This document shows, piece by piece, positions 25,504 to 35,380 of a stretch of 64,000 nucleotides of DNA. Position 1 is the stretch's first letter; each line of letters opens with the position of its first letter. The notes under the pieces are model-generated. The model was not told the DNA's origin and did not search any database. It saw nothing but the letters and a program-made list of their open reading frames with translations. The DNA lies in assembly GCF_003332825.1 (NCBI RefSeq), contig NZ_QIRF01000015.1, forward strand, positions 44,163 to 108,162. The letters are read 5' to 3'. This DNA comes from Dyella sp. C9. Lineage in GTDB: Bacteria > Pseudomonadota > Gammaproteobacteria > Xanthomonadales > Rhodanobacteraceae. A program made the position numbers and the translations under genes.

Positions 25504-26789
25504 CCTTCCAACCTCGTCTTGAACCAGTCTTTGCCCTGCTGCCACCAATAGTCGGCCTGCGCCCCCAGATAACCCAAGGGGCGATAGGTACGCGTGAGCC
25601 CGTAGTCGGCAAACTGCCTCCAGCGGTCATCGCCATCGGCCAGCGCGGAAGCCAGCAGTTCGCCTGCGGCACAGGTGGGTGCCAAGCCGTGCCCGCCAAA
25701 CGCCTGCGCCCACCACAAGCCATCGCCGGAGGTGCCGATCTGCGGCATCTGGTGGCGCGCATAGCTCATCAGGCCAGACCAGGCGTAGTCGACCCGCACG
25801 CCCTTGAGCTGTGGAAACACCCTCAACAGGTCGCGCGTCAACAGGCGCTGCACCGCTCGCGGCGAGCGATTGCGCACGGAGATGCGCCCGCCCCAGAGCA
25901 AGCGCGTATCGGGCAGCGGCCGGTAGTAGTCGAAGGCAAAGCGCGAATCGTAGATGGCCGAACGCGTGTCCAGGCACATGCCGAGTCGATCCTGCAGCGG
26001 TTCGCTCACCATCACGTAGGTCGCGATCGGAAGGATCGCCCGATCCACCTGGCGGCGCAGCCCTGCCAGATAGCCACCGCAGGCCAGGACCACCTGATCG
26101 GCGAGCACGGCTCCCTGCGTTGTCTCGATGCGCCATTGCGAGCCATCGCGCTTCAGCCGCCAGGCGTCGGTGTCCTCGTGAATGCGCACGCCCCGCCCCG
26201 CAGCCGCGCCCGCCAGGCCGATCGCGAAGTTGAGCGGATGCAGGTGCAGCGCGTTGCGCTCGTACAGGCCATCGAAATAACGGGGCGTATTAATGCGCTC
26301 GCGCAATTGCTCCTGCGGCAGCCATTCCCATGCAACGCCGTAGCGCGAGGCCAGCAGGGCCTGACGCTCGCGCAACACGGCGGGGTCACGGAACCAGTTG
26401 GCCCAGATCACGCCCTCATCGACCATGTCGCAATCAATGGCATGACGTGACACCCGCTGACGAATCAGCTCTACCGCGTCCGTGGTGTAGCCGAACAGGG
26501 TGCGCGCTGCCTGTTCGCCCCGTTGGTCCAGCAGTGACTGCTCCCCCAGCGAATACCCGGCGAACACGAAGCCGCCATTGCGACCGGATGCACCGAAACC
26601 TACCTGCTCCTTTTCGAGCAGCACGACGCCCTCCACGCCGCGCTCGGCCAACCCCAGGGCGGTGTGCAGCCCGGCAAAGCCGCCACCGATGATGGCCACC
26701 CGGGCGCTGATGCGCTCCTGCAGGGGGGCATACGGCGTGTAGGGCGTCGCCGTGGCACGGTAGTAGGAGCTGTGGTTCGTTGAACGCAT
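25500..26789 (-). CDS. FAD-dependent amine/amino-acid oxidoreductase (DAO family, PuuB-like)
   Basis: A 429-residue flavoprotein of the D-amino-acid-oxidase (DadA/PuuB) family. The N-terminal Rossmann motif [17 protein letters not shown] binds [17 protein letters not shown] is the motif typical of gamma-glutamylputrescine oxidase and related enzymes. The C-terminal [16 protein letters not shown] closes the FAD site. The likely substrate is a primary or secondary amine or an amino acid. PuuB-like use on gamma-glutamylputrescine is plausible, but no other puu gene is in the window. It is translationally coupled to csaA. Confidence 0.87.
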   Translation of the reverse strand: MRSTNHSSYYRATATPYTPYAPLQERISARVAIIGGGFAGLHTALGLAERGVEGVVLLEKEQVGFGASGRNGGFVFAGYSLGEQSLLDQRGEQAARTLFGYTTDAVELIRQRVSRHAIDCDMVDEGVIWANWFRDPAVLRERQALLASRYGVAWEWLPQEQLRERINTPRYFDGLYERNALHLHPLNFAIGLAGAAAGRGVRIHEDTDAWRLKRDGSQWRIETTQGAVLADQVVLACGGYLAGLRRQVDRAILPIATYVMVSEPLQDRLGMCLDTRSAIYDSRFAFDYYRPLPDTRLLWGGRISVRNRSPRAVQRLLTRDLLRVFPQLKGVRVDYAWSGLMSYARHQMPQIGTSGDGLWWAQAFGGHGLAPTCAAGELLASALADGDDRWRQFADYGLTRTYRPLGYLGAQADYWWQQGKDWFKTRLEG

Positions 26790-26898
26790 TGCGCAACGCA
26801 GGCCCGGGCTTGGCAGGAAACTGTAACGCTAAGTCATTTTGGCGACCTTGTCTGCTGCCGCGCCGATACCTGCGCCGGTGCGTTGAAACGATGGAAGC

Positions 26899-29295
26899 TC
26901 ACTCCACCAGGGTCACGCCCAGTGGCCGCAGGTCGCTGCGCCCATGGTCGTCCACCACGCGGACCTGGTAGTTGCCGGCGGCAGCCGGCTGCCAGAACAG
27001 CGATTCGCCAGGCGTCGTGCGCCCCACATAAGCGTCGTTGACGAACCAGTACATCTCATGCACCGAGGCGTCCGCATTCGCGGTGAAGGCGATGCGACTG
27101 TCCATCGACTGCTTGAGCCGCATGGCGTAGATGCTCCCACGCAACGGCGAGGCGATGGTGGGCGGCTCACCGTCGACGTCACCACCGTTCACGCAACTGT
27201 CGTTGCGCGGCGGGACACGCCGGGGGATGCCCGCCTGCACGAATACCTTCTGAAGCTCGGATGGCCAGAATTCGTACACCTCGACATGCGTGCGTTTGCC
27301 CGCATACGGCGGACATGCGGGCTTGCGAGTGGCGTCATCGATCACTACCGGACGATGCACCTGGCTGACCCGAATGGGCGACTTGCCCGGGATGAACCAG
27401 GTCATACCACGCTGTGGGCACCATTGGTTGGGCAGGTCGCCGCTGGCCAGACAGATCTCCACGCGCTTGAGGTGCGCAGGCATGTGCCGCACCGGCTCGC
27501 TCATCCGCGGCTGCGCCGCCTTCAGGGCATCGACCATCTGGAAGAACAGCGGCGCGGCCGCCTCCACCCCAACAAAGGCCGGGTTACTGCTGCCGTCGAA
27601 ATTACCGACCCACACCACCAGCACGTAGGGCCCAAAACTGCCGGCCGTCCAGGCGTCGCGGAACCCCCACGACGTACCCGTCTTCCAGTAGACCGGCAGG
27701 CGATCCGGCTGCGCGCCGGTGGTCTCATCCGGCCGCGGATTCTGCCGAAGCATATCCATGACCATGAAGCTGGCTTCGTCGCTCAAAAGACGCGTGCCGA
27801 CGCTTTGTGGATCCGCGGCAAGCAGGCGCAATGGCTTCAGCTCTCCACGGTTGGCCAGCATGGCGTACAGGTCGGCCAGCTCCTGCATGGTGACCTCGCC
27901 ACCGCCTAGCACCAAGGCCAGGCCATAATGCTTTTCGCTCGCCATGCGGCTGATGCCGGCGTCGCGCAAGAACTGGTAGAAGCTCGGCTGCTGGAGCTGC
28001 GATGCCACCCACACGGCGGGGATGTTGCGACTGCGCACCAGGGCTTCCGTCGCCGTCACCGGCCCCAGAAAGTGGCCGTCGAAGTTTTCCGGCGCATAGG
28101 GACCAAACGCGGTCGGCACATCGCGCAAGACGGTCTGCGGGTGTAGTACACCCTGGTCAAATCCAAGCCCGTAGATGAAGGGCTTGAGCGTCGAGCCAGG
28201 CGAGCGCCTGGCCAGCGTACCGTTCACCTGCCCCTGGATGTCGGCATTGCCGTAGCCGGCGGAGCCCACCAGCGCCTTGACGCCCATGTCGCGCGTGTCC
28301 ACCAGCAGCGCTGCCACGTTGCGGATGCCACGTCCGCTGTTTCGCTCCACGTAGCGATCCACCTGTCGCTCCAGCACGTGCTGAAGATCGAGATCCAGCG
28401 TGGTCGTTACGCGACTGTCCGCAGCGCTGGACATCACACGGCGCATGGCAAGCACCTGGTCCACCGCATGCGGGGTTTCGAACGGTAACTGCGACAGCGG
28501 CCGAAGACGCAACGGCAAGGCGAACAGTGGCTGCAGGCCCGCGTCCGCAGGATGCAGCACCTTCCAGCGCGCGTAGAGCCGATTACGCGAGCCGCTGAGC
28601 CCGCGCCCGATGAGATCGGGCGCATCCGCACCAGCCTGCAGGCGGCGACTGGGATCCTGGGGAATCACCGCCAGCGTCAGCGCCTCCGGCAAACTGAGCT
28701 TGTCGGCAGGCTTGTCGAAGTACGCCAGGCTGGCCGCCCCCACACCCTCCACATTGCGCCCGTAGGGTGCGTAGTTGAGGTAGGCCTCGAGGATCTGCTC
28801 CTTGGAGTAGAACAGCTCCAGTTGGATTGCCCGCGCCACCTGCCGCAGCTTGCCCGTCGGCGTCCGCGTATTGAGCCGCCACAGCAATCGCGCCAGCTGC
28901 ATGGTGATGGTCGAGCCGCCCTGCCGGTTGCCATGGCTGACGTAAGTGACCCAGGCGCCCCGCAGCAGGCCGTACGGATTGAAGCCGGGATGCCAGCGAT
29001 ACCACTGGTCCTCGTGCAGCAATACGCCATCCACCAGGGCGGGCGACACGTCTCTCAGTGGCACCCACAGGCGGTAGCGCTGATCGCTCGCCAGGGTAAG
29101 GCGCAGCAACCGGCCATGATCGTCATAAACCGCCGTCGACGACGGCAACCACGCACTGAGTGGACGATGCGGCCACAACCGGCAACCCGCAAGCAACGCG
29201 GCGAGCAGGGCCGCACCCGCCAGCCAGTTCTGCCAACGAACGACCCAGCGGGCCAAGGCACGCCAGCAACCGGCAATGAACGACAATGTCATCAT
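26899..29295 (-). CDS. pbpC: Penicillin-binding protein 1C
   Basis: A bifunctional class A penicillin-binding protein of about 798 residues, anchored by an N-terminal membrane segment. The GT51 glycosyltransferase domain (about 60-240) has EDQWYRWHPGFNPYGLLRG and RQGGSTITMQLAR. The transpeptidase domain has all three motifs: SPGSTLK (catalytic Ser), SRN and KTGTS. The C-terminal BiPBP_C domain completes the PBP1C layout. ATGATG at 29295 is chosen; a TTG at 29310 also opens the frame. The upstream gene is an alpha-2-macroglobulin, the usual partner of PBP1C in a periplasmic damage-repair and protease-trapping system. Confidence 0.95.
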   Translation of the reverse strand: MMTLSFIAGCWRALARWVVRWQNWLAGAALLAALLAGCRLWPHRPLSAWLPSSTAVYDDHGRLLRLTLASDQRYRLWVPLRDVSPALVDGVLLHEDQWYRWHPGFNPYGLLRGAWVTYVSHGNRQGGSTITMQLARLLWRLNTRTPTGKLRQVARAIQLELFYSKEQILEAYLNYAPYGRNVEGVGAASLAYFDKPADKLSLPEALTLAVIPQDPSRRLQAGADAPDLIGRGLSGSRNRLYARWKVLHPADAGLQPLFALPLRLRPLSQLPFETPHAVDQVLAMRRVMSSAADSRVTTTLDLDLQHVLERQVDRYVERNSGRGIRNVAALLVDTRDMGVKALVGSAGYGNADIQGQVNGTLARRSPGSTLKPFIYGLGFDQGVLHPQTVLRDVPTAFGPYAPENFDGHFLGPVTATEALVRSRNIPAVWVASQLQQPSFYQFLRDAGISRMASEKHYGLALVLGGGEVTMQELADLYAMLANRGELKPLRLLAADPQSVGTRLLSDEASFMVMDMLRQNPRPDETTGAQPDRLPVYWKTGTSWGFRDAWTAGSFGPYVLVVWVGNFDGSSNPAFVGVEAAAPLFFQMVDALKAAQPRMSEPVRHMPAHLKRVEICLASGDLPNQWCPQRGMTWFIPGKSPIRVSQVHRPVVIDDATRKPACPPYAGKRTHVEVYEFWPSELQKVFVQAGIPRRVPPRNDSCVNGGDVDGEPPTIASPLRGSIYAMRLKQSMDSRIAFTANADASVHEMYWFVNDAYVGRTTPGESLFWQPAAAGNYQVRVVDDHGRSDLRPLGVTLVE

Positions 29296-29344
29296 GCGTG
29301 GGGTCCGCAAGCGCGCCCACCCCGCGGTGGGCGCGCCTCATCCA

Positions 29345-32300
29345 TCAGGGCTGACGGACCACCTCCAGGACCTGGCCACCCGCCGTCCTCGCCTGCACGC
29401 GACGATCGTACAGCGCCTCGCCGTAGGCCGGTGGCACGATGAACTTGCCGGCATTGGTAGCCTTGATGCGATAGACGAACTCACCCACGTTCGAGGTCGC
29501 CGTGCCGTAGAGCACGACGCGGTCCTCGCGCACGTCGGCATAGTCCAGCGCCCAGCTGGAATTGCCCACGCCGATGGGCGAACGCCACTCGCTGGCCTTT
29601 GCATCGCTGTCACCACCGCCGTCTTCGTGGTCGCTGCCATCCTGCTGCTGATCCGTGACGGCCGGCGGCGGCTGGATCACCGGTTCGAAGCCGCCGGGCA
29701 GCAGGTCAACGATGGCGATGTCATCATAGTCGCTGCCGTCCGTACTACGGATTTTCAGGTGGACGTCGATCTCCTGGCCGACGGTCACCTTGTCGATGGC
29801 CTTGCCATGGGTGTCGGTGTAGTCACGGGTGATTTCCATCCCGTCCTTGACGGCCTTGGCCGGCTGGTCGCGGTCGTAGCCACCCTGGCTCACCACGCGC
29901 CACGCCGGCAGGCTGCTGTCGTTGGTGAAGCGCAGGCGCTTCGCGTCCGCACTCCAGCTACCCGCCTGCAGCAGGTTGCCCTGCGGCGTGGCAATCGCCT
30001 TGACCGAACCGTCGGCCATCACCTGGTCGATGCGCAGCTTGTCGAGCTGCACGTTGTTTTCCTGTGCGTAGGTATCCAGCGCCAGCAAGACCATCGACGA
30101 CGACAAGGTGTTGTACCAGCCGTTCTGCAGTGGCTCGGTGATGTTCTCCATCACGCGGGGCGACAACGCCTTGGCCCGGTCAGGAAAATGCTTGCTGAGC
30201 AGGTAGAGCGTGCTGGCATCGCGGACCAGCGAATCGTAGTAATAGCCGTAGCTATAGTCCTTGTCGGCCTTGCTGCGCTCGAGCAGCTTCTGCGGACCAG
30301 CGATGAGCTGCGCGGCCTGCTTGTCCTGCTTGAGCAACTGGTACGACGCCGCCAGCCATGCCGCTGCCAGATCGTTCTTCCACTGGTCGGGATAGGCATC
30401 CTGCAAGCGCTTCTGCACGGCGGCGAGGTCATTGGTGGTGACATTGCCCTGGCGGGTCAGCAGGTACACCGCATAGGCACGCTGGCGCACCAGGTCCAGT
30501 CCATCAAGACTGTCGTCGCTCGCCAGTTGCTTGAGGTACTTGTTGCCGGCATCGAACATGTCGCGCGGAATGTCCACGCCACGGTCACGCGCCTCCAGCA
30601 TGAAATGCATGGCATAGGTCGACACGAACGGATTCGCATCCGGCGTAGCCGACCACAAGCCGAAGCCACCCTGCCCGTTCTGGCGTGAATGCAGCACGTC
30701 GAGGAACTGCGAGAGCGCCTCTTCGTTGGTCAGCTTCTTGCCGCCACTCATGACTGGCTGCAAGGCATCGGCGAACACCTTGACCTGCGGCCACTTGGCC
30801 AGCACGAGCCGCGGCATGGCCGCGCTGACAATCTGCTCGCTGCAGTAATGCTGGAAGTTCACCAGATAGGTGGTCAGGCCGCTCGACAACACGACGGGGA
30901 TATTGGAAATGCTCGCATCGCGCGAGGCGTACTCGCCGTACATTCGTCGCAGGTCCGGCTGGTCCTGCTTGCTGCCCGCGTCCACGCGGCCCACGTCCAC
31001 CTGGGTGCGATAGGCCGATGCCGGGCGCACCGACACGTCCACGCTCTGCCGCGCCGACTTGTCGCCATAGCCCGCGGTGAAGCTGAGGTTGCCGGAACCG
31101 AGCTTGTCGGTCGCCTTGACGCGGAACGTCACCACGCCTTCGCGCATCTCACCCAAGTTCAGGCTCTGGGTCGGCGTGCCGACGACCTGCAATTGCGGCC
31201 CGGTCTTCAGCGTTACCGCCACCGGCACCTGCTTGCCGTTGAGTCCTGTCAGGTTGTTGGCAACACCCACGCTGACGTCGACCTCGTCACCCGGCGCGAG
31301 TGTCGTCGGCACGTTCGGCGAGAGCACGAAATCGCCGCGCACCATCGTGCCTCCCTCGTAGGTACCCACGCGATCCGACGACACGGCCACCGCCATCACG
31401 CGGAGCTTGCCATTGAAATAGTCCGGCACCTGGTAGGTGAAGTCCTTCTCGCCGTTGATGTCGACGATGCCGGACCAGTACGCCACGGGCTTGTCGCGCT
31501 TGCGCTTGAATGGGTTGAGCTGGCGGCCGATAGCCGCATCGGCATCGCCACCCGGGGCTGCCATCGCCATCAGTTTTTCGAAGTCCGGCAAGATCAGGTC
31601 GAGGATCTGGGAGGTACCCACCTCAAGCATGCGCTTGCGGAAGAAGAACTTCAGCGGGTCGCCAAGCTTGTACCGGGCGACCTGGAGGATCCCCTCGTCC
31701 ACGGCAAACACCACGGCACGTGTCGGCTGCGGCGCGCTGAGCCTGAAAGTCACGGTGTCGCCCGGCTTCACCACCGCCGGCGACTCCACCTTGATGGCGT
31801 TGCGGCGAGCATCCAGATTCACCGAGAACGGCACCACGCCGTAACTCAGCGGGCTCATGAAGATCTCGTCCGAGGACGGATCGCGGATGTACTGCACGTT
31901 GATGTAACCGTTGCCCTCGAAGTCCGCGGGTACGGTGATGTGCTGCACCGAGCTGCTGGTATCGGCATGGAACCAGGCGTGGGCGTAGACCTTATCGCGC
32001 TCGATGGTGATCAAGCCACTGCCGGCATACGGCGCGCGAATGGCGATGTCCACCGATTCGCCCGGCGCATAGTCCTGCTTGCCCAGGTTGAGTTGCAGCT
32101 CAGCATTGCGATCAAGCGATCGCGAGACATTGGCAGCACCCGCCACCGAGTACTCGACGCGATTCACCTCCACGCCATCACTGCTGCGCACGATCACGAT
32201 GGCGTAGTTGCCCGGCTTGTCGGTGGGCAAGGCGTAGTCCATGCCATTGGCGGGAATCGACAACGGCTGCTCGTTGATCGTCACTTCCTTGAGCTTGGAC

Positions 32301-32686
32301 TGGTACTTGTAGACACCCGAGTCCTGCTTGGTCAGCACCGACAGGTAGCGTCGCTCGATCAGGCGTGCCTTGAGGTCCTTGAGCGCGATCGACTTCGCCG
32401 TGTGGTCGATGGCAACCAGGTGCACGCTGCGCGTCGCATCACGATTGACGTAGTCGAGATTGTCGACCGACTTGTAGCCCACCAGCCAGTCGTTGCTGGA
32501 CACCAGCGTCTGCGCGGCCGCAGCCACACTGCGACCGCCCTCCGGCTCGTAGGCCTTCGCCAGGAAATACAATTGATAGGTGGCGTCGGCGTACTTCTTC
32601 AGGTCGAGATCGAACTCCGCGTGCCCCCTTTCGTCCGTCTTGCCATCCTGCAGCTTGTCCTCGTAACCCTCCTTGGCACGACGCAC
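29345..32686 (-). CDS. Alpha-2-macroglobulin, C-terminal part of a gene split by an amber codon
   Basis: 1113 residues, continuing in the same frame as the upstream half after one TAG codon at 32738-32740. It contains the later macroglobulin domains and the thioester domain. The thioester motif CSEQ (HYCSEQIVSAAMPRL) is intact, with the Cys codon at 30842-30844, so the intact protein would trap proteases covalently. The helical thioester domain and the C-terminal domain follow. The apparent GTG start at 32686 has no ribosome-binding site, so separate translation is doubtful. This half has no signal sequence and would stay in the cytosol if made alone. The gene ends 50 bases before pbpC. Confidence 0.9.
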   Translation of the reverse strand: MRRAKEGYEDKLQDGKTDERGHAEFDLDLKKYADATYQLYFLAKAYEPEGGRSVAAAAQTLVSSNDWLVGYKSVDNLDYVNRDATRSVHLVAIDHTAKSIALKDLKARLIERRYLSVLTKQDSGVYKYQSKLKEVTINEQPLSIPANGMDYALPTDKPGNYAIVIVRSSDGVEVNRVEYSVAGAANVSRSLDRNAELQLNLGKQDYAPGESVDIAIRAPYAGSGLITIERDKVYAHAWFHADTSSSVQHITVPADFEGNGYINVQYIRDPSSDEIFMSPLSYGVVPFSVNLDARRNAIKVESPAVVKPGDTVTFRLSAPQPTRAVVFAVDEGILQVARYKLGDPLKFFFRKRMLEVGTSQILDLILPDFEKLMAMAAPGGDADAAIGRQLNPFKRKRDKPVAYWSGIVDINGEKDFTYQVPDYFNGKLRVMAVAVSSDRVGTYEGGTMVRGDFVLSPNVPTTLAPGDEVDVSVGVANNLTGLNGKQVPVAVTLKTGPQLQVVGTPTQSLNLGEMREGVVTFRVKATDKLGSGNLSFTAGYGDKSARQSVDVSVRPASAYRTQVDVGRVDAGSKQDQPDLRRMYGEYASRDASISNIPVVLSSGLTTYLVNFQHYCSEQIVSAAMPRLVLAKWPQVKVFADALQPVMSGGKKLTNEEALSQFLDVLHSRQNGQGGFGLWSATPDANPFVSTYAMHFMLEARDRGVDIPRDMFDAGNKYLKQLASDDSLDGLDLVRQRAYAVYLLTRQGNVTTNDLAAVQKRLQDAYPDQWKNDLAAAWLAASYQLLKQDKQAAQLIAGPQKLLERSKADKDYSYGYYYDSLVRDASTLYLLSKHFPDRAKALSPRVMENITEPLQNGWYNTLSSSMVLLALDTYAQENNVQLDKLRIDQVMADGSVKAIATPQGNLLQAGSWSADAKRLRFTNDSSLPAWRVVSQGGYDRDQPAKAVKDGMEITRDYTDTHGKAIDKVTVGQEIDVHLKIRSTDGSDYDDIAIVDLLPGGFEPVIQPPPAVTDQQQDGSDHEDGGGDSDAKASEWRSPIGVGNSSWALDYADVREDRVVLYGTATSNVGEFVYRIKATNAGKFIVPPAYGEALYDRRVQARTAGGQVLEVVRQP

Positions 32687-32737
32687 GTCGTAGAAGTGGT
32701 AGTCAGGCCAACTGCGGAACGCCGGCCACGCCGGGCG

Positions 32738-32740
32738 CTA
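32738..32740 (-). other. In-frame TAG codon interrupting the alpha-2-macroglobulin gene
   Basis: The minus-strand codons read VEASLT, then TAG, then RPAWPAFRSWPDYHFYD, and the frame stays open into the second half. No frameshift is needed. A TTG (Leu) or TGG (Trp) codon would become TAG by a single base change. Confidence 0.9.
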
Positions 32741-35380
32741 CGTCAGCGACGCTTCGACACGACGATCCGCCGCCGGCGTGCCGAACAGGTTCATCACGTC
32801 GACGATGCCCTTGATCTGGTCGGGCTTGACCCAGCCTTCAGGCACCTGCCCTGCCAGCCTGGCATCCACTTTCATGCGATCGGGCAGGAACTCCTTCACC
32901 TGCACGGTGGTGCTGCCGATCTGCGCGCCGGCATTGCCATCCTTGACGATGTAAAGGTTCACCGTCCATGTGCCGGTCGCTGCCGTCTCCGCAGGCGTGT
33001 ACTCGAGATCGCCGAACCCGGAGGCATCCATGGACATGGGCAGCTGCTTCACTGTCATGCCCCGCGGGTCGACGATTTCCGCCTGCAGCGGCACGCCGAC
33101 CACGCTGCGCGTCCAACTGGCGGCGCGCACGATCAGGCCGACGTGGATGGTGTCACCGGGTCGATAGATGCCACGGTCCGAAAACAGGTACGCCGAGAGC
33201 TGGCCCTCGTTCTGGGCATTGCGCTCGCCACCCACGTCGAAACGCGAGAAATCGAGCTTGCGCTCGTCGCTGGTGGAGCCACCGATAGGCAGGAACGACA
33301 AGTCATCGCCCTTCCTCACCACATAGAGCGTGGGCTGCTTCTCGCGATCCAGGCCCTTCAAGGTGGGGAAATGCACCACGCCGTCCGTCGACGTGGTATC
33401 GCTGAAGAGCGTCTGACCATTCACCGCCAGTACGGATACCGTCGCGCCGCCCACCGGCTGACCGCTACGGATGGACTGCACAAACACATCCTGGCTGCCA
33501 TCGAGGGAGCGTTTGACCAGCATGCCCAGATCGGTGACCACGATCAGGCGTGTATCCGTGGGAGAGGAGCCGTCAGCGCTGTCGCCGTTATCCGCCATCG
33601 CACCCTGATCGTCGTCCGACCCTTCCGACTCGTCACCCGAGTTGTCGTTCGTCGGCGCCGCCTGCGGCTGGTTCTCGGCAGCCTTTTGGGTGTCCTCCTT
33701 TTTCTTTTCGGCCACGGCGTCGTAGCTGGACAGGTGCAGCAGGAAAACGCCGCGCTTGCCCTCCTTCAGGTATTGCCCGAGGTCGATACCCTCGTAATGG
33801 GCCTTGGCGGGATCGTCCTTGGGGAAGCTGCGCTTCAGCTCGAAGCGTTCAACGATATGGTCCTCGCTGAAGTCATAGCTCAGCTCCGGGCGCGCATACG
33901 TACCCTGGTTGAAGCTCACCAGATGCTGCAGTTGGTCAGGCAGCACGCGCCCGATCTCGACGCGCATCCCGGGCAGGTTGCGCGACACCACGGAAATGCG
34001 CTTGCTGCCTGACATGGACAACAGCGAACCGTCGGCCATGAACCTCAGCAGCTGGGGATAGTCAGGGACCGTGACGACGGTGGCGTAGGCCTTGCCCAGG
34101 ATGTAGCCGCCAAAGGACTTCAGCCCCTTGTCAATGCGCACATAGATGCGCTGGCCGGGGGCGGCCTGGAACTTGAAGCTTTGCATCGCGTCGTAGTCGT
34201 TCTCGGTCGGCACCAGCTCGAGCTTCAGCGGTTGCGCCTGGCGAAGCTCGGCCTCGCCGACCTCCGATGCATCCCAGGGATATGGAGCTGCGCCATCGCC
34301 CCGCGGCTCGCCTTGCTTGCCCGCCGGCAGCACCCAGGCCTTGATCAGGCCGCCGAGGTCACTGTCGCGCACGTTGCCACCCACCTGCACCAGCAGCACC
34401 TGCTCGGGTTCGTATTTTTCGTTGTCGACCAGGGTGGGCGTGACGTTGTCGATGGACAGGCTGTACAGGCCGGGAACGCGCACTCGCCCCGTCAGCTCGT
34501 CGCCGGTTCCATCACCGCCCCGTGCACTGCGCACGCCTTTGCCGATGCTGTAGCGCACGCTGTTCTCATCCCTCGGCAGCGTCAACGGCTGGGAGTGGAT
34601 CCAGGCGTGCAGCTTCTGCGGATCGTAGGTCACCGTGTACTTGAGCGCCGTCTCGGTGCCATCGCTTTGCCCGAGCACGACCTTGATGCGCCTTTCGAAG
34701 TCAGCCGTGTCCACCGGATAATTGAAGTTCACCGGCTGGATGGTCTTTCTGGCCGTAGCGTCCTGCGGATCCTGATAGAACTCGCCGTTCACCAGCGTCG
34801 CGCTGAAGGCCGGCGTATCGAAAGAGAAATGGTCATCAGCCATCAGCACCTGCGGTGCGAAGGCCTTGGCCGTATCGAAGCGGACCTCGTAATGGCGTCC
34901 TACCGGCCAATCCTCGGCTGGCATGAAGCGGAGGCTGTGGTCGTCCTGCCACGACCACTCTCCCTTGACCGCGGGCTGCATCACGATGCCGTCCGTAACC
35001 GGCTTGCCCACCCGATCAATGGGTGCGACGGAGCCCGAGAAAACCACCGTCAACGCATGAATGGCGGGGCTCGGCTGCGTGTAATCGGTAATCTCCGGGG
35101 CCTGCACGGTCATGCTGATCCGCTCGGGCTCCACCGGCTTGGGCCGGTTCTGGTACCACTGCCATCCGAACCAGCCGCCTGCGGCCAGCGCCAGGGCACC
35201 CGCCAACACACCGGCCGCCCGTACCGGCCTGCGCCGGATCCAGCCACCGGTGGCTGGCAGCCAGGCCGGCGCGGACCAGCTGACCTGGCCCACCAGGGGG
35301 CGCAGGATCCATCCGAACATGGAAAACACGCCGCGCAGCAGACGCAACGGCAGCAACAGAAGGAATCTCAACAGATCCAT
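32738..35380 (-). CDS. Alpha-2-macroglobulin, N-terminal part of a gene split by an amber codon
   Basis: 880 residues from ATG 35380 (AGGGAA upstream) to the premature TAG. Together the halves make about 2010 residues, which fits the long bacterial alpha-2-macroglobulins. The N-terminus is hydrophobic (MDLLRFLLLLPLRLL). A second membrane segment follows at about 58-78 (AAGVLAGALALAAGGWFGW). There is no lipobox Cys, so it would be a membrane-anchored rather than a lipoprotein form. Macroglobulin-like beta domains follow, with an acidic insert around 580-600. Without the thioester half, this product cannot trap proteases. Intact homologues inhibit host or rival proteases in the periplasm together with PBP1C. 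Confidence 0.9.
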   Translation of the reverse strand: MDLLRFLLLLPLRLLRGVFSMFGWILRPLVGQVSWSAPAWLPATGGWIRRRPVRAAGVLAGALALAAGGWFGWQWYQNRPKPVEPERISMTVQAPEITDYTQPSPAIHALTVVFSGSVAPIDRVGKPVTDGIVMQPAVKGEWSWQDDHSLRFMPAEDWPVGRHYEVRFDTAKAFAPQVLMADDHFSFDTPAFSATLVNGEFYQDPQDATARKTIQPVNFNYPVDTADFERRIKVVLGQSDGTETALKYTVTYDPQKLHAWIHSQPLTLPRDENSVRYSIGKGVRSARGGDGTGDELTGRVRVPGLYSLSIDNVTPTLVDNEKYEPEQVLLVQVGGNVRDSDLGGLIKAWVLPAGKQGEPRGDGAAPYPWDASEVGEAELRQAQPLKLELVPTENDYDAMQSFKFQAAPGQRIYVRIDKGLKSFGGYILGKAYATVVTVPDYPQLLRFMADGSLLSMSGSKRISVVSRNLPGMRVEIGRVLPDQLQHLVSFNQGTYARPELSYDFSEDHIVERFELKRSFPKDDPAKAHYEGIDLGQYLKEGKRGVFLLHLSSYDAVAEKKKEDTQKAAENQPQAAPTNDNSGDESEGSDDDQGAMADNGDSADGSSPTDTRLIVVTDLGMLVKRSLDGSQDVFVQSIRSGQPVGGATVSVLAVNGQTLFSDTTSTDGVVHFPTLKGLDREKQPTLYVVRKGDDLSFLPIGGSTSDERKLDFSRFDVGGERNAQNEGQLSAYLFSDRGIYRPGDTIHVGLIVRAASWTRSVVGVPLQAEIVDPRGMTVKQLPMSMDASGFGDLEYTPAETAATGTWTVNLYIVKDGNAGAQIGSTTVQVKEFLPDRMKVDARLAGQVPEGWVKPDQIKGIVDVMNLFGTPAADRRVEASLT

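Noticed and set aside
32738..32740. The TAG codon read as an amino acid (amber recoding, for example pyrrolysine)
   Set aside because: No recoding element is visible, other genes end normally with TAG (the gene at 47-1213 and the one at 13190-14701), and this group of bacteria is not known to recode TAG.
32680..32760. Frameshift as the cause of the split alpha-2-macroglobulin gene
   Set aside because: Both halves are in the same frame, and only the TAG codon separates them. No base insertion or deletion is needed.
29276..34012. Very long open frames on the plus strand (such as 30689-34012) opposite the alpha-2-macroglobulin gene
   Set aside because: They are antisense to a clear gene, rich in His, Arg and Gln, with no family resemblance. 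High GC makes stop codons rare in the complementary frame.
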